Assembly (NCBI RefSeq): GCF_018860345.1
Contig: NZ_JAHKPJ010000025.1
Span: forward strand, 1 to 64,000
DNA length: 64,000 bases
Reading direction: 5' to 3'
Source: Psychrosphaera sp. F3M07
Lineage (GTDB): Bacteria > Pseudomonadota > Gammaproteobacteria > Enterobacterales > Alteromonadaceae
A program made the translations under genes and the position numbers. Below, one piece after another: positions 39,161-51,953 of this stretch (the stretch's first letter is position 1; each line of letters starts with the position of its first letter). Under the pieces are notes generated by a model, which saw nothing but the letters and a program-made list of their open reading frames with translations, had not been told where the DNA came from and made no database searches.

Positions 39161-40648
39161 ATGCATTATTCAACTTACATCACTCTCGGCCTTTATTTTT
39201 TAGTCATGTTAGCGATTGGATTATACTCTTATCGCAAGTCCACATCTGATCTGTCAGGTTATATGTTAGGTGGTCGTTCATTACCACCATCGGTTGCAGC
39301 ATTGTCTGCAGGCGCATCTGATATGAGTGGTTGGATACTAATGGGTTTACCTGGAGCTATGTTTGTTTCTGGTTTAAGTAGTAGCTGGATTGGATTAGGC
39401 TTATTTATCGGTGCTTTTATTAACTATATTGTCGTGGCGCCAAGATTACGGGTTTACACTGAGAAAGCCAAAGATGCCCTTACCGTTCCAGATTATTTTG
39501 CTAAACGTTTTAATGACTCGAGTTTAACTCTTCGTCTAGTTGCCTCTACCGTTATCGTTATTTTCTTCACTTTATATACATCTTCTGGCTTAGTGGCCGG
39601 TGGTAAATTATTTGAAACTTCATTTGGCTTAGATTATTCAATGGGACTTGTTGTTACCGCGAGTGTCGTTGTAGCTTATACCTTATTTGGTGGGTTTTTA
39701 GCGGTAAGTCTTACAGACTTTGTACAAGGCTGCATTATGTTTGTCGCCGTGATCTTGGTGCCTATTATTGCTTTTACTCAGTTTGATAGTTTAGCTGAAT
39801 TGACCTCTATTATATCTGCTATTAATCCAACCTATTTTGACTGGTTCGAAGGATTAAGTTTTATTGCCATAATGTCGAGCATGGCGTGGGGGGTTGGATA
39901 TTTTGGTCAACCTCATATTATTGTGCGTTTTATGGCGCTTCGTTCAGTGAAAGATATGCCAACGATGCGTAATATTGGTATGGGCTGGATGTTTGTTGCA
40001 TTAGTTGGAGCTTTAGCCGTTGGTTTCACTGGTGTTGCTTACGTTAATAAATTTAACTTAGGGGCAATCGATCCTGAAACTATCTTCTTAGTATTCTCTA
40101 ATTTATTATTCCATCCATTAATTACAGGCTTCTTATTAGCGGCAATTTTAGCAGCCATAATGAGTACCATAAGTTCACAATTATTAGTGTCTTCTAGTTC
40201 GTTAACTGACGATTTTTACAAAACCTTTTTAAACCGCGATGCTTCAGATAAAGAATTAGTGTTGGTTGGTCGTATTTCAGTATTCATGGTTGCTGTAGTT
40301 GCTGGTTTATTAGCTTTAGACAGAAACAGCTCAGTACTTAGTTTAGTAAGTAATGCATGGGCAGGATTTGGTGCGGCATTTGGTCCACTGGTCATCTTTA
40401 GTTTGTACTGGAAAAAAATGACTAAACAAGCAGCCCTTGCAGGTATGGTTGTTGGTGCAGCTACGGTCTTAATATGGATATACGCACCACTAACAATTGA
40501 CGGTAAATCATTAAGCAGCTGGATTTATGAAATAGTGCCTGGCTTTATTTGTTCATCAATTGCTATCTATGTTGTGACAATAATGAACCCACAAGAAGAA
40601 CAGGAAGTTTTAGAATTGTTTGACCAAGTTGAACAAGAGTTCAAATAG
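39161..40648 (+). CDS. putP: Sodium/proline symporter PutP
   Basis: This 495-residue inner membrane protein belongs to the SSS (sodium:solute symporter) family, with about 13 membrane helices. It carries the PutP features SAGASDMSGWILMGLPGA near residue 50, VPDYFAKRF, GGFLAVSLTDFVQG and MSTISSQLLVSSSSLTDD, the last two of which contribute to Na+ binding. Length and conserved segments favour proline over other substrates, though pantothenate or sugar symporters are related. No putA is next to it. ACGAGGATC precedes the ATG. A terminator follows. Confidence 0.93.
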   Translation: MHYSTYITLGLYFLVMLAIGLYSYRKSTSDLSGYMLGGRSLPPSVAALSAGASDMSGWILMGLPGAMFVSGLSSSWIGLGLFIGAFINYIVVAPRLRVYTEKAKDALTVPDYFAKRFNDSSLTLRLVASTVIVIFFTLYTSSGLVAGGKLFETSFGLDYSMGLVVTASVVVAYTLFGGFLAVSLTDFVQGCIMFVAVILVPIIAFTQFDSLAELTSIISAINPTYFDWFEGLSFIAIMSSMAWGVGYFGQPHIIVRFMALRSVKDMPTMRNIGMGWMFVALVGALAVGFTGVAYVNKFNLGAIDPETIFLVFSNLLFHPLITGFLLAAILAAIMSTISSQLLVSSSSLTDDFYKTFLNRDASDKELVLVGRISVFMVAVVAGLLALDRNSSVLSLVSNAWAGFGAAFGPLVIFSLYWKKMTKQAALAGMVVGAATVLIWIYAPLTIDGKSLSSWIYEIVPGFICSSIAIYVVTIMNPQEEQEVLELFDQVEQEFK

Positions 40649-40689
40649 TTTTGCCTTCAAACTAGACTCATTTAAATACTCATGTAAAT

Positions 40690-40726
40690 AATAAGCCGAT
40701 GACAGTTAAGATGTCATCGGCTTTTA
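40690..40726. terminator. Terminator after putP
   Basis: AGCCGATGACA/TGTCATCGGCT, an eleven-base stem with a seven-base loop, followed by TTTT on the plus strand. Confidence 0.92.
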
Positions 40727-40837
40727 TCTATCTATCGCTAATATAATCTATTAATCCTACTCTGTGTTACAACGAATCTCCAACAACAACAACACGGCTG
40801 ACACTAAGTTAATATTGAGTTGCTCTTTATTCAATGG

Positions 40838-41377
40838 TTAACGAATTAACTCTAAAATTTGTTTAAATTCAGGTACACGACAATCTTTTACCAACTCATA
40901 TAAACACATCTCTAAACCTGTGATTCCAACCCCACTGTTTTGTAATCGAGTAATAGCAAGCTGTTTATTAGATAAGGTACGAGAAGAAATACAATCACTA
41001 ACTAGTTCAACGTTAAATTCATGTTCAATTAACCCGCTTGCCGTTTGATACACACAAATATGTGCCTCAATACCACAAATAAGCCAAGTATCTACATTTT
41101 TGGTTTTAGCAAAATCTATAAAATCAGGTGTCTCACAGGCATTAAATGTAAACTTGGTGATGGGATCGATATCTTCTAGTAGAGCACTTAGTTTAGTTGT
41201 AGTGCGCCCTAACTTTTGCGGGTTTTGTTCCAGTAATATGATTGGTAATTCAAGCGCGTTAGCGCCTTTAATTAACTTTTCACAGTTTGAAATTAATACA
41301 TCACTATCGTGAACTAGACGGGCAAGTTTTCCTTGTATATCAACCACGATCAGTCCGGTATTCTCTCTCACTAACAT
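40838..41377 (-). CDS. Isochorismatase-family cysteine hydrolase
   Basis: This 179-residue protein has the catalytic triad of the isochorismatase-like hydrolases: Asp13 in VVDIQ, a Lys in the ITKFTFNA segment, and the nucleophile Cys in GIEAHICVYQTA. It is similar in size to YcaC and other single-domain amidohydrolases of unknown substrate. It has no signal peptide. It stands between the putP terminator and the rpoS terminator as its own unit, so context gives no clue to the substrate. Confidence 0.9.
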   Translation of the reverse strand: MLVRENTGLIVVDIQGKLARLVHDSDVLISNCEKLIKGANALELPIILLEQNPQKLGRTTTKLSALLEDIDPITKFTFNACETPDFIDFAKTKNVDTWLICGIEAHICVYQTASGLIEHEFNVELVSDCISSRTLSNKQLAITRLQNSGVGITGLEMCLYELVKDCRVPEFKQILELIR

Positions 41378-41415
41378 TATCTACCCCACACACTACGTAC
41401 AGTATAAAAATGAAT

Positions 41416-41447
41416 TAAAAAAAACCTGCTAATTAGCAGGTTTTTAA
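41416..41447 (-). terminator. Rho-independent terminator after rpoS
   Basis: AAAAACCTGCT/AGCAGGTTTTT stem with an AATT loop; on the minus strand it ends in a long T run. Confidence 0.95.
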
Positions 41448-41469
41448 AATGAACGATTTATTAAACAAA

Positions 41470-42474
41470 CTACACTTCTACTTCAAACAGTGCCGCCATG
41501 TTTAGACCGTCGTGCGTTGCCATATCTTTTAAACGACGTAACGCCTCTACTTGAATTTGACGAACACGTTCACGGGTTAAACCTATTTCAGCACCTACAT
41601 TTTCTAAGGTAGATGGTTCATATCCCAACAAACCAAATCTGCGAGCCAATACTTCTCTTTGTTTAGGATTTAGTTGTTCTAACCAATGCACGATATTGTT
41701 ATTAATGTCATTATCTGTGATCTTTGTTTCTGGCCCTTTTCCAACATCATCTGCAATGATATCTAACAACACTTTGTCAGAATCACCACCGATAGGCGTG
41801 TCTACTGAGCTAATTTTTTCGTTAAGTCGTAACATTTTTGTCACGTCTTCAACGGGTTTATCTAACTTAGCGGCAATGTCCTCTGCTGTCGGTTCATGAT
41901 CTAAAACTTGTGCTAGTTCTCTAGCCGTTCTTAAATATACATTTAATTCTTTAACTACATGTATAGGTAAACGTATGGTTCGGGTTTGATTCATAATGGC
42001 ACGTTCGATGGTTTGACGTATCCACCATGTTGCGTAAGTTGAAAATCTAAAACCACGTTCTGGGTCAAATTTTTCTACTGCTCTGATTAGACCTAAGTTA
42101 CCTTCTTCAATTAAATCTAATAATGCTAAACCACGATTGTTATAACGGCGGGCTATTTTTACAACCAAACGTAAGTTACTTTCGATCATTCGTTTACGAG
42201 AAGCTTCGCAGCCTTTTAATGATTTGCGGGAAAAGAACACTTCTTCTTCAGCGGAAAGTAATGGGGAAAATCCAATTTCACTTAAATATATTTGTGTGGC
42301 ATCTAAGTTTTTGGGTTGTTCGGCACTTGCAATCGTTTCAGCTTTGGCAGCTGATGGTACCTTTTTCGTGGACTTTTTTGCGGCTTTAATAATTTCTTTT
42401 TCAACGGCAGCGTTGATTTCATTATCAATATCTTCAGCATCAAGGGTGATTTCTACAACGATATCTTGATTCAT
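41470..42474 (-). CDS. rpoS: RNA polymerase sigma factor RpoS
   Basis: RpoS directs RNA polymerase to stationary-phase and stress genes. The 334-residue protein has region 1.2 ([21 protein letters not shown], given here only in part as motif), region 2 ([47 protein letters not shown]), region 3 and region 4 ([15 protein letters not shown] and the [20 protein letters not shown]). The N-terminus is a Lys/Ala-rich acidic linker unlike other families. The frame is open from TTG 42486, but GGAG precedes ATG 42474. It lies 64 bases after nlpD, as in other gammaproteobacteria; a promoter inside nlpD would be usual but I did not identify one. Confidence 0.98.
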   Translation of the reverse strand: MNQDIVVEITLDAEDIDNEINAAVEKEIIKAAKKSTKKVPSAAKAETIASAEQPKNLDATQIYLSEIGFSPLLSAEEEVFFSRKSLKGCEASRKRMIESNLRLVVKIARRYNNRGLALLDLIEEGNLGLIRAVEKFDPERGFRFSTYATWWIRQTIERAIMNQTRTIRLPIHVVKELNVYLRTARELAQVLDHEPTAEDIAAKLDKPVEDVTKMLRLNEKISSVDTPIGGDSDKVLLDIIADDVGKGPETKITDNDINNNIVHWLEQLNPKQREVLARRFGLLGYEPSTLENVGAEIGLTRERVRQIQVEALRRLKDMATHDGLNMAALFEVEV

Positions 42475-42538
42475 GGGCGACTCCAATTTGGAGCTATTAA
42501 GTTAACCTTAATAGTTCACTTAGCTTAACGATAAGTTC

Positions 42539-43366
42539 TTATCTCCTAGGTAAGTATTTAAGAGGATTAACTGAACGACCTCGGTGTCGGATTTCAAAGT
42601 GTAATTTCACTGAATCCGTACCAGAATCACCCATCTCTGCAATAACTTGCCCAGCTTTAACCCAGTCCTGTTCTTTGACATTAATAGACCGGTTATGAGC
42701 ATAAGCACTCAAATAATCGTTATTGTGTTTAACAATAACTAAATTTCCGTAACCTCTAAGCGCACCACCTGAGTAAACCACTTTGCCATCTGCTGCAGCA
42801 ATAATTGGATCACCCATTTTACCACCAAAATCGAGACCCTTATTACCATTTTCTTTGGTTGAGTATTTCTCGATTATGTTTCCTTTACTCGGATAACGCC
42901 ATTGACGTACCTTCGTAGGGAAAGGATCTTTTTCTTTAGTTATTAATACTTTCCGATCCTGTTGAGTTTTACGGTACTCCCCTGAATTTTCATTTGCAAT
43001 AGTTTTTTTATTATTTATTGCATTTCCAATTCCAGATGTAACTACCTGTTTTTTCGTACCATTATCTGAGCCTTTATCTTTACTGCTCTGCAGAGAGATA
43101 ACCTGCCCAGGAAATATTTGAAATGGTTCATTAATATTATTTAGTCTTGCTAAATGTCGAAAATCGATCCCAGCTTGCCATGCAATCGCATATAAAGTTT
43201 CGCCCGGTTGAACCACATATTGTGAACTCTTCAAGCTACCTTTTGCTGAATTGTCATAAATAGACATGGCATTGCCAATCTTAACAATTGGCGCAGGAGT
43301 GTGCCGAGAAGTACACCCAGACAACAGATAAGTTAACGAAACTAGACAGGCTAAATAATATTTCAT
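42539..43366 (-). CDS. nlpD: Murein hydrolase activator NlpD (LysM-M23 lipoprotein)
   Basis: NlpD is an outer membrane lipoprotein that activates the amidase AmiC during cell separation. The 275-residue protein has a lipobox LSGC (Cys18), a LysM peptidoglycan-binding domain (about residues 50-95, YVVQPGETLYAIAWQAG) and a C-terminal LytM/M23 domain (about 165-270). The M23 metal ligands are degenerate: the segment NKGLDFGG has Asn where active enzymes have His, and KLHFE has Lys in place of the first His of HxH. That is expected for an activator that is not itself a hydrolase. It is between yqaA and rpoS. Confidence 0.95.
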   Translation of the reverse strand: MKYYLACLVSLTYLLSGCTSRHTPAPIVKIGNAMSIYDNSAKGSLKSSQYVVQPGETLYAIAWQAGIDFRHLARLNNINEPFQIFPGQVISLQSSKDKGSDNGTKKQVVTSGIGNAINNKKTIANENSGEYRKTQQDRKVLITKEKDPFPTKVRQWRYPSKGNIIEKYSTKENGNKGLDFGGKMGDPIIAAADGKVVYSGGALRGYGNLVIVKHNNDYLSAYAHNRSINVKEQDWVKAGQVIAEMGDSGTDSVKLHFEIRHRGRSVNPLKYLPRR

Positions 43367-43369
43367 AAT

Positions 43370-43954
43370 CTAATTAAATTGTTTATACACAATAAACGTA
43401 ACAATTAACGCAATGACAATCCAGCCAATAATATCAACGTACTGGCGAATTTTATGCTCCATTTTCTCACCACCCCAATATAAGATCCCAGCGACAAGGA
43501 AAAATCGCATTGAACGCCCGACAGCTGACGCTATTAAGAATGGAAAAAAGGCCATAGATAACATGCCGGCACTGACAGTGAATATTTTATAAGGAATCGG
43601 CGTGAATCCGGCTAAAAACACGATCCACACACCATATTCATTAAAATAACTGGTAATTGTTGCAAACTTGGACTGATATCCCATCATCTCTATAAATGGT
43701 AATACTACAGGTTCGTATAAGTACGCCCCCAATAAATAACCAACAATACCACCTAGTACCGAACTAATACTGGTTAAACTGGCTAACCACCACGCTTTAT
43801 GCGGTCGAGCTAGCACCATAGGCGCTAACATAACATCTGGTGGGATAGGAAAAAATATAGACTCGCAAAACGTCAATAAAGCTAGATAAGTGCTGGCGTA
43901 TTTATGTTTGGCCCAGGTAATACACTTATCATACAAAACGGTAAAAATTTTCAC
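43370..43954 (-). CDS. YqaA-type DedA/SNARE-associated family membrane protein
   Basis: A 194-residue inner membrane protein with about four membrane segments and a central G-rich region (GGIVGYLLGAYLYEP, FLAGFTPIPYKIFTVSAG). This is the YqaA/DedA family (VTT domain). Members are thought to act as lipid transporters or scramblases and affect envelope homeostasis; the substrate of this one is unknown. Its start codon overlaps the pcm stop by one base, so translation is coupled. The location between pcm and nlpD is usual in Vibrio and Alteromonadales. Confidence 0.88.
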   Translation of the reverse strand: MKIFTVLYDKCITWAKHKYASTYLALLTFCESIFFPIPPDVMLAPMVLARPHKAWWLASLTSISSVLGGIVGYLLGAYLYEPVVLPFIEMMGYQSKFATITSYFNEYGVWIVFLAGFTPIPYKIFTVSAGMLSMAFFPFLIASAVGRSMRFFLVAGILYWGGEKMEHKIRQYVDIIGWIVIALIVTFIVYKQFN

Positions 43955-44589
43955 TACAAGGTATCTCCTGATACTAAAGGCACAAACTTCACGGCTTCCC
44001 AGTGTTTTTCTTCAAAACTATCACCTTTGCGTACAACAGTAACTAAGGTTTGAGTTTTGTCTCCAACAGGCAAGACCATTATCCCACCGTCGGCTAACTG
44101 TAGTTTTAACTGTTCAGGAATTGAAACTGGGGCTGCGGTCACGATAATCGCATCAAAGGGCGCTTTAGATTGCCACCCTTGCCAACCATCACCATGTTTC
44201 ATTTGCACATTATATATGTCTAATTGTTGTAACTTTCGTTTGGCATTAAACTGCAGTTGTCTTATACGTTCAACCGAACTCACTTTATCAAATACACGCC
44301 CTAAAATTGCAGCCTGATAACCAGAGCCTGTGCCTATTTCCAATACGTTAGTGGTTACTCCATGCTCAACTAACATTTGGGTCATCTTACCAACTATGTA
44401 TGGTTGAGAAATTGTTTGCCCTTGACCAATAGGCAAGGCTGTATTTTCATAAGCTTTATGAGCCAATATCTGATCGACAAATAAATGACGAGGTACACTA
44501 GATATGGCATTTAACACTGTTGGATTGGTTATCCCTAACAACTTCAGTTGTTGCGCTAACTTGTCTCCGCTTTTTGCAAATTGATTCAT
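43954..44589 (-). CDS. pcm: Protein-L-isoaspartate O-methyltransferase Pcm
   Basis: Pcm methylates isoaspartate that forms in aged proteins and thereby starts its repair. The 211-residue protein has the family segments VPRHLF, GQGQTISQPYIVGKMT, the SAM motif VLEIGTGSGYQAAILG and a conserved DAIIVTAAP strand. It is directly after surE (one base between), as in E. coli, in a run of survival genes leading to rpoS. Confidence 0.96.
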   Translation of the reverse strand: MNQFAKSGDKLAQQLKLLGITNPTVLNAISSVPRHLFVDQILAHKAYENTALPIGQGQTISQPYIVGKMTQMLVEHGVTTNVLEIGTGSGYQAAILGRVFDKVSSVERIRQLQFNAKRKLQQLDIYNVQMKHGDGWQGWQSKAPFDAIIVTAAPVSIPEQLKLQLADGGIMVLPVGDKTQTLVTVVRKGDSFEEKHWEAVKFVPLVSGDTL

Positions 44590-44590
44590 A

Positions 44591-45343
44591 TTAATTACTT
44601 AACTTCTTTACCCAGTCTGCAACATTTTCAATACTTTCAAATGCCGTCATATCTATCTTTAATGGCGTAATAGATACTTTATTGTTGTTAATTGCATGGA
44701 AATCAGTCCCCTCGGTAGCGTCGAGTTCTTGCCCAAGCTTACCATACCAATAAATGTCACGCCCCCATGGGTCTTGTTGTTTTTGCATTAAATCGGCTTT
44801 ATGACGACTACCCAATCGAGTAACTGCAAAACCTTCTAGCTGTTCAAACGGGATATCAGGTACATTTACGTTTAATATCTGATCAGACGGGATTGGGTGT
44901 GTCATTAAGTTTTCCACTACCTGTTTAGCAACTTTTGCTGCACATGATAAATGAGTGTCATCGTGGCTAGTCAACGATACCGCAACAGCCGGTAATCCTA
45001 GATGACGCCCTTCTGCTGCTGCTGCAACAGTGCCACTATAAAAAGTGTCATCGCCTAAGTTAGCGCCATGGTTAACACCAGCTACAACAATATCAGGGGT
45101 AACATCCATTAATTGGCTTATTGCCAGATGTACACAGTCGGTTGGCGTACCATTAACACTATAAAAGCCATTCGGATGTTGTTGTGATCTTAAAGGGTTC
45201 GTTAAAGTGAGTGAACTGCTAGCCCCACTTAAGTTCCGGTCAGGTGCAACTACGGTAACCTTACCCAACTTACATAACTCTTTGTATAAGGCTTCTAATC
45301 CTGGTGCAAAAACACCATCATCATTACTTAATAATATGTTCAT
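44591..45343 (-). CDS. surE: 5'/3'-nucleotidase SurE
   Basis: SurE is a metal-dependent phosphatase acting on nucleoside monophosphates and exopolyphosphate. The 250-residue protein begins with the metal-binding [12 protein letters not shown], then [14 protein letters not shown], and further metal ligands in [22 protein letters not shown]. The start overlaps the end of truD by four bases. It is part of the operon with pcm, which repairs proteins during stationary phase. Confidence 0.97.
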   Translation of the reverse strand: MNILLSNDDGVFAPGLEALYKELCKLGKVTVVAPDRNLSGASSSLTLTNPLRSQQHPNGFYSVNGTPTDCVHLAISQLMDVTPDIVVAGVNHGANLGDDTFYSGTVAAAAEGRHLGLPAVAVSLTSHDDTHLSCAAKVAKQVVENLMTHPIPSDQILNVNVPDIPFEQLEGFAVTRLGSRHKADLMQKQQDPWGRDIYWYGKLGQELDATEGTDFHAINNNKVSITPLKIDMTAFESIENVADWVKKLSN

Positions 45344-46437
45344 GAATATTCCTGAATAAAATCAACACACTCACGCAACACAGAAGTAGCAAAACAGCCA
45401 GTAGCTAAATCAAAACTGATCAACAAATCATTCCCTTTAACTTGCCAAGTTAAGTTCTCAGGATTCAATAAGATACTACGTCGCTCTTGTTTTAACCCTT
45501 GCTCGATTAACATTTGTTGCCAATTAGCATGTTCATTAGCGATCTTAGTCTCAAGTTCTAATATCTGACCTTTAGTTTCAAATTCACCTTTACCAAATAA
45601 AGGCGCAGAGATATGAATGTCATTTTCTAATAAACGTTGCTTAATTTCGTCATCTACATCTTGGCTAAAAAATGAATTAGATCCATTTAAAATAAACACG
45701 TCACCATTAATAGGCGTAGTAAATATATTTTGTTTTAACCTTTCGTTAACCACTTGGTTAAAAATATAAGAACGGCTAGCTGACAGCGCAAAGCCTTTGA
45801 TCTTTTTGTTTTTTATATCTTCGCCATTGGACATTCTGTCTGCCCAATTAAGATTATTACCTTTAAATCCAAAACGCTGTAGACCAAAATAGTTTGGTAC
45901 ACCTTGTTTTATAATTTTCTCTAACTGGCCAATAGTATCTATAACATCGGTAATATCACGTAAAAGAATATCAAAGTGATTTGATTTTAACGCTCCAACC
46001 TTTAATTTTTTAATATGACGAGAATGTTCAATTAACTTAATGTTTTCAGTGCCTAATGTAGACAAATCCACGTCTTGTTTCACATTCATCTGAACGGAAA
46101 ACCATTGACGAGAGACCGACTGTTTGTCTTTTAACCCAGCATAACCAATGTCACGTAATCGACGACCAAAAAATTTAGCTAAGTACTCACATACTTGTTG
46201 CGTATTTAACTGGTTTTTTTCGATTAGCAAAAATACATTTTCGCCTTCACCGGTTAAATCAAACCCTAAGTTTTCAGTCACTACAAAGTCTTCAGGGTAA
46301 GTCTTAAACTTAGCGCTGGCTTTTGGTTTACCATGCAAATATGCCCAATGCTCAAAGGACCAATCTTTAAAAAACTCAGCAGGTGTATTCGGTTCTTCTG
46401 CCGTCGTTTGGGCTTTATTTGTCGTTGTCTCTGTCAT
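45340..46437 (-). CDS. truD: tRNA pseudouridine(13) synthase TruD
   Basis: TruD makes pseudouridine at position 13 of tRNA-Glu. The 365-residue protein shows the TruD-specific catalytic motif [17 protein letters not shown] with the catalytic Asp near residue 90, [17 protein letters not shown] and the insertion domain (about 160-310). It overlaps ispF by one base and surE by four bases. The N-terminal 25 residues, rich in Thr and Glu, are longer than in E. coli; the first Met of the mature core might be further down, but the given ATG is compatible with the overlap. Confidence 0.95.
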   Translation of the reverse strand: MTETTTNKAQTTAEEPNTPAEFFKDWSFEHWAYLHGKPKASAKFKTYPEDFVVTENLGFDLTGEGENVFLLIEKNQLNTQQVCEYLAKFFGRRLRDIGYAGLKDKQSVSRQWFSVQMNVKQDVDLSTLGTENIKLIEHSRHIKKLKVGALKSNHFDILLRDITDVIDTIGQLEKIIKQGVPNYFGLQRFGFKGNNLNWADRMSNGEDIKNKKIKGFALSASRSYIFNQVVNERLKQNIFTTPINGDVFILNGSNSFFSQDVDDEIKQRLLENDIHISAPLFGKGEFETKGQILELETKIANEHANWQQMLIEQGLKQERRSILLNPENLTWQVKGNDLLISFDLATGCFATSVLRECVDFIQEYS

Positions 46438-46916
46438 TATATAGTTTCCATTAAGACAACTGCTTGAACAGAGATCCCTTCTTTGCGACCTTCAAAACCT
46501 AACTTTTCGGTGGTCGTTGCTTTTACCGACACTTGGCTTAAATCTGCATTTAAATCTTGCGCTAATACGCTTCTCATTTGTTCAATATGCGGTGCCATTT
46601 TAGGTGCTTGAGCAACTATAGTTAAATCACAGTTGCCTAACTTAAACCCTTGTTCTTGTGCCAAATTCACTACATGACGCAACAATATTCTACTGTCTAT
46701 ATTTTCATATTGATCAGACGTGTCAGGGAAATGTTTACCAATATCACCTAGTGCAAGTGCCCCTAGGATAGCGTCACATAAAGCATGTATAGCAACATCG
46801 CCATCTGAATGTGCAATAAACCCTTGGAAATAAGGTACTTTTACTCCAGCTAATGTTATTGGGCCGTCACCACCAAATGTATGTACGTCATAACCAAAGC
46901 CAATTTTTATACTCAT
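46437..46916 (-). CDS. ispF: 2-C-methyl-D-erythritol 2,4-cyclodiphosphate synthase IspF
   Basis: IspF closes the cyclodiphosphate ring in the MEP pathway to isoprenoids. The 159-residue protein has the zinc ligands Asp and His in GYDVHTFG, the HSDGDV motif with the second His, [10 protein letters not shown] and the C-terminal [17 protein letters not shown]. Its start overlaps the ispD stop by four bases, so the two consecutive MEP-pathway genes are coupled. Confidence 0.97.
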   Translation of the reverse strand: MSIKIGFGYDVHTFGGDGPITLAGVKVPYFQGFIAHSDGDVAIHALCDAILGALALGDIGKHFPDTSDQYENIDSRILLRHVVNLAQEQGFKLGNCDLTIVAQAPKMAPHIEQMRSVLAQDLNADLSQVSVKATTTEKLGFEGRKEGISVQAVVLMETI

Positions 46917-47626
46917 TGTTTTTTACTCTTTATATAATACTCGGCCAATGCTAAATCTTCAGGCTGAGTAATTTTAATATTTTTTGCACTTCCGTTAACT
47001 AATGCAACAGGAAAACCGGCCATCTCAAGTGCTGATGCTTCATCTGTTACCCTTGGATTGATATCGCCTTGTGAGGATATTTGGCTATTGAGTGCTTGAA
47101 ATAACTGACTAACGTTGCTGCATTGTGGCGTAAATGCATGCCATAGTCCGTTTCGCTCTTCGGTATGCTCGATTAAATTGGAATTAGAACCCGCACGTTT
47201 CATTGTATCTCTTACTGGTGAACCTAATATGCCAGCCTGTTTATTAGTGAAACAATGCTGTGCCAGATTTACAATATCGTCTTGCTCTACACATGGTCTC
47301 GCAGCATCATGCACCATGACCCACTGAGTTCCTTTTTCGTATAAATACTGAATACCATTAAAAACCGAATTTGCGCGTTCCTTTCCTCCAATGACCTTAT
47401 GTATCTTGGGATGGTTTGCTATCTTTAAGGTATTAAACATTTCATCGTGCTGGGCAATGACAACCACGACTTCATCCACAAAAGGTAAATCGGTAAAACA
47501 ACCAATAGTGTGTTCAAGCACTGACTTATCCAAAAGGGGTAAATACTGTTTTGGTATTTCAGCTTGCATGCGCTTACCAATACCAGACGCGGGGATCACC
47601 ACAGAAAACATATGGTCTATCACCAT
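46913..47626 (-). CDS. ispD: 2-C-methyl-D-erythritol 4-phosphate cytidylyltransferase IspD
   Basis: IspD couples MEP to CTP in isoprenoid synthesis. The 237-residue protein has the nucleotide-binding motif [25 protein letters not shown], the [11 protein letters not shown] segment and a C-terminal [14 protein letters not shown]. The catalytic Lys/Arg pattern is preserved. The ATG at 47626 directly follows the ftsB stop; a second in-frame ATG five codons later (before FSVVIP) could also be used and would match the usual start more closely. Confidence 0.96.
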   Translation of the reverse strand: MVIDHMFSVVIPASGIGKRMQAEIPKQYLPLLDKSVLEHTIGCFTDLPFVDEVVVVIAQHDEMFNTLKIANHPKIHKVIGGKERANSVFNGIQYLYEKGTQWVMVHDAARPCVEQDDIVNLAQHCFTNKQAGILGSPVRDTMKRAGSNSNLIEHTEERNGLWHAFTPQCSNVSQLFQALNSQISSQGDINPRVTDEASALEMAGFPVALVNGSAKNIKITQPEDLALAEYYIKSKKQ

Positions 47627-47914
47627 TTAATTTTGCTCTTTATTGTTTGGTACTAAGCGGAAAAACGTCTCATTTTCTCTGATCATGCCAAGCTCATTTC
47701 TTGCTCTTTCTTCGATACCTTCAAGACCAACCGATAAGTCTTTAACGTCGGCTTCTAATAAGATATTTCGCTTTAATAATTCATCATTGCCAGATTTAAG
47801 TTTGGTTACTTCTGTGCGATTGGCAGTATAAAATTGCAGGCCATTATGCCCAAACCAAAAACGGTATTGGATAAGAATAAAAATGATTATTAAAACTAAA
47901 TTAACAATTCGCAC
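47627..47914 (-). CDS. ftsB: Cell division protein FtsB
   Basis: FtsB is a small bitopic membrane protein that forms the FtsQLB complex of the divisome. The 95-residue protein has one N-terminal membrane helix (about residues 4-20), followed by a coiled coil (about 30-70) with LLKRNILLEADVKDL, and a conserved C-terminal GLEGIEERARNELGMI. The ftsB-ispD-ispF order is the same as in E. coli. Confidence 0.95.
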   Translation of the reverse strand: MRIVNLVLIIIFILIQYRFWFGHNGLQFYTANRTEVTKLKSGNDELLKRNILLEADVKDLSVGLEGIEERARNELGMIRENETFFRLVPNNKEQN

Positions 47915-47996
47915 AATGCCATCACTTAAAACTGATTTGATTTTGTATTATGCAAAGGATATAGCCAGATTGAAAGGTATAGATGGTGATTAAAGG

Positions 47997-48647
47997 TTAT
48001 TTTTTTAAGGTTAATAATTTGGAAAATTGTCGCCAGTTAATTCGACTCGCTAGTAACATTTCACGTAAAGATAATAACCTTGGTGATGTCCTACGTTGGT
48101 TTAACCATTGATGACCACAGCAGGCAGCTGCCATGATTGCTTTACTTGGTTTTAATAACGACTTGGTATAGATAGTTGATTTGGATTGTTCATGTCCGCT
48201 TAGGGTAAACCAGCCGTGTTCATTACAATGAATTTGATCATTGTCTAAATCTATTTCATCAATCGTATCTAATACTATTTGTTCTATTCCATAGTGACTT
48301 ACAGATATAGGAACCACTAATGCCATCTTGGCATGTTCTAGATAAAATATACGTGTTTTATCTGGTTGGGCTTTTATTGAATGGGGTTTCACTGACTGCG
48401 CGCTGATCCAAGAACCATTCTGGCTGTCTAAATCTAACGGGGTATATAATTCGCTGATATGTTCAGCCGCTTTTTTAATGTAAAAAGCCATTGAACCTAA
48501 TCGTTTTTTTAATGCTTCTGCGCTTATATCTGCATCTTGCGATAAACGCATTAATTCTCTTTCATATAAGGCATTCGATAACTCAGCAAATATTTGCTGA
48601 CCCGTTCTATTTTGCCATAAAAAAGTTTGTTCGCGTGAATCTGTCAT
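47997..48647 (-). CDS. Unrecognised 216-residue protein between eno and ftsB
   Basis: I do not recognise this protein. It has no signal peptide or membrane segment and is probably cytoplasmic. The N-terminal third is helical and charged (FLWQNRTGQQIFAELSNALYE in part), the middle has a beta-rich stretch with IFYLEHAKMALVVPIS, and the C-terminus is basic with CCGHQWLNQRRTSPRL. The frame has normal codon use and sits in line with the surrounding operon on the minus strand, with 82 bases to ftsB. A strong eno terminator lies just upstream, so it needs its own promoter or read-through. No ribosome binding site is obvious. Confidence 0.7.
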   Translation of the reverse strand: MTDSREQTFLWQNRTGQQIFAELSNALYERELMRLSQDADISAEALKKRLGSMAFYIKKAAEHISELYTPLDLDSQNGSWISAQSVKPHSIKAQPDKTRIFYLEHAKMALVVPISVSHYGIEQIVLDTIDEIDLDNDQIHCNEHGWFTLSGHEQSKSTIYTKSLLKPSKAIMAAACCGHQWLNQRRTSPRLLSLREMLLASRINWRQFSKLLTLKK

Positions 48648-48684
48648 CGATTTAACTATAGCGCCTAATTTTTAAATGCCCCAA

Positions 48685-48716
48685 TAAAAAAGGAGTGCGA
48701 AATGCACTCCTTTAAT
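48685..48716 (-). terminator. Rho-independent terminator after eno
   Basis: AAAGGAGTGC/GCACTCCTTT stem with a five-base loop, ending in a T run on the minus strand. Confidence 0.95.
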
Positions 48717-48726
48717 TGGACAAGGT

Positions 48727-50028
<1,302 letters not shown>

Positions 50029-50032
50029 TTAT

Positions 50033-50063
50033 CAAAAAAGAACGCAGCTTAGGCTGCGTTTTA
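50033..50063 (-). terminator. Intrinsic terminator between pyrG and eno
   Basis: AACGCAGC/GCTGCGTT stem with a four-base loop, followed on the minus strand by CTTTTTTG. The T run ends about ten bases before the eno ribosome binding site, leaving no room for a promoter between them. Confidence 0.9.
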
Positions 50064-50070
50064 TTATTTA

Positions 50071-51717
<1,647 letters not shown>

Positions 51718-51904
51718 TTAGACTGCTAAACTTGGTACCATCACAAATAACAACTAAAAAAACATCACACGAATGGAAATTCTGCGATTAATTTTTAATG
51801 CTTTTGGATGTGTGGTCAGGATGGGGTGGAAGTATAACAAACGCACACAAATTCAACAATCCAGAATATCAATTTATTCTTGATATTTTAGCTTTAAATT
51901 ATAG

Positions 51905-51941
51905 CAAAAAAGCAGGCTACATTTGCGGTAACCTGCTCTTT
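51905..51941 (-). terminator. Rho-independent terminator after oadB
   Basis: AGCAGG-TAC/GTA-CCTGCT stem with small mismatches; on the minus strand it is followed by a run of six T. Confidence 0.9.
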
Positions 51942-51953
51942 GATTAAGATTGT

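Noticed and set aside
42539-43366. NlpD as an active M23 peptidase
   Set aside because: Two metal-ligand positions are substituted (His to Asn before GLD, and His to Lys in the HxH motif), as expected for NlpD activators.
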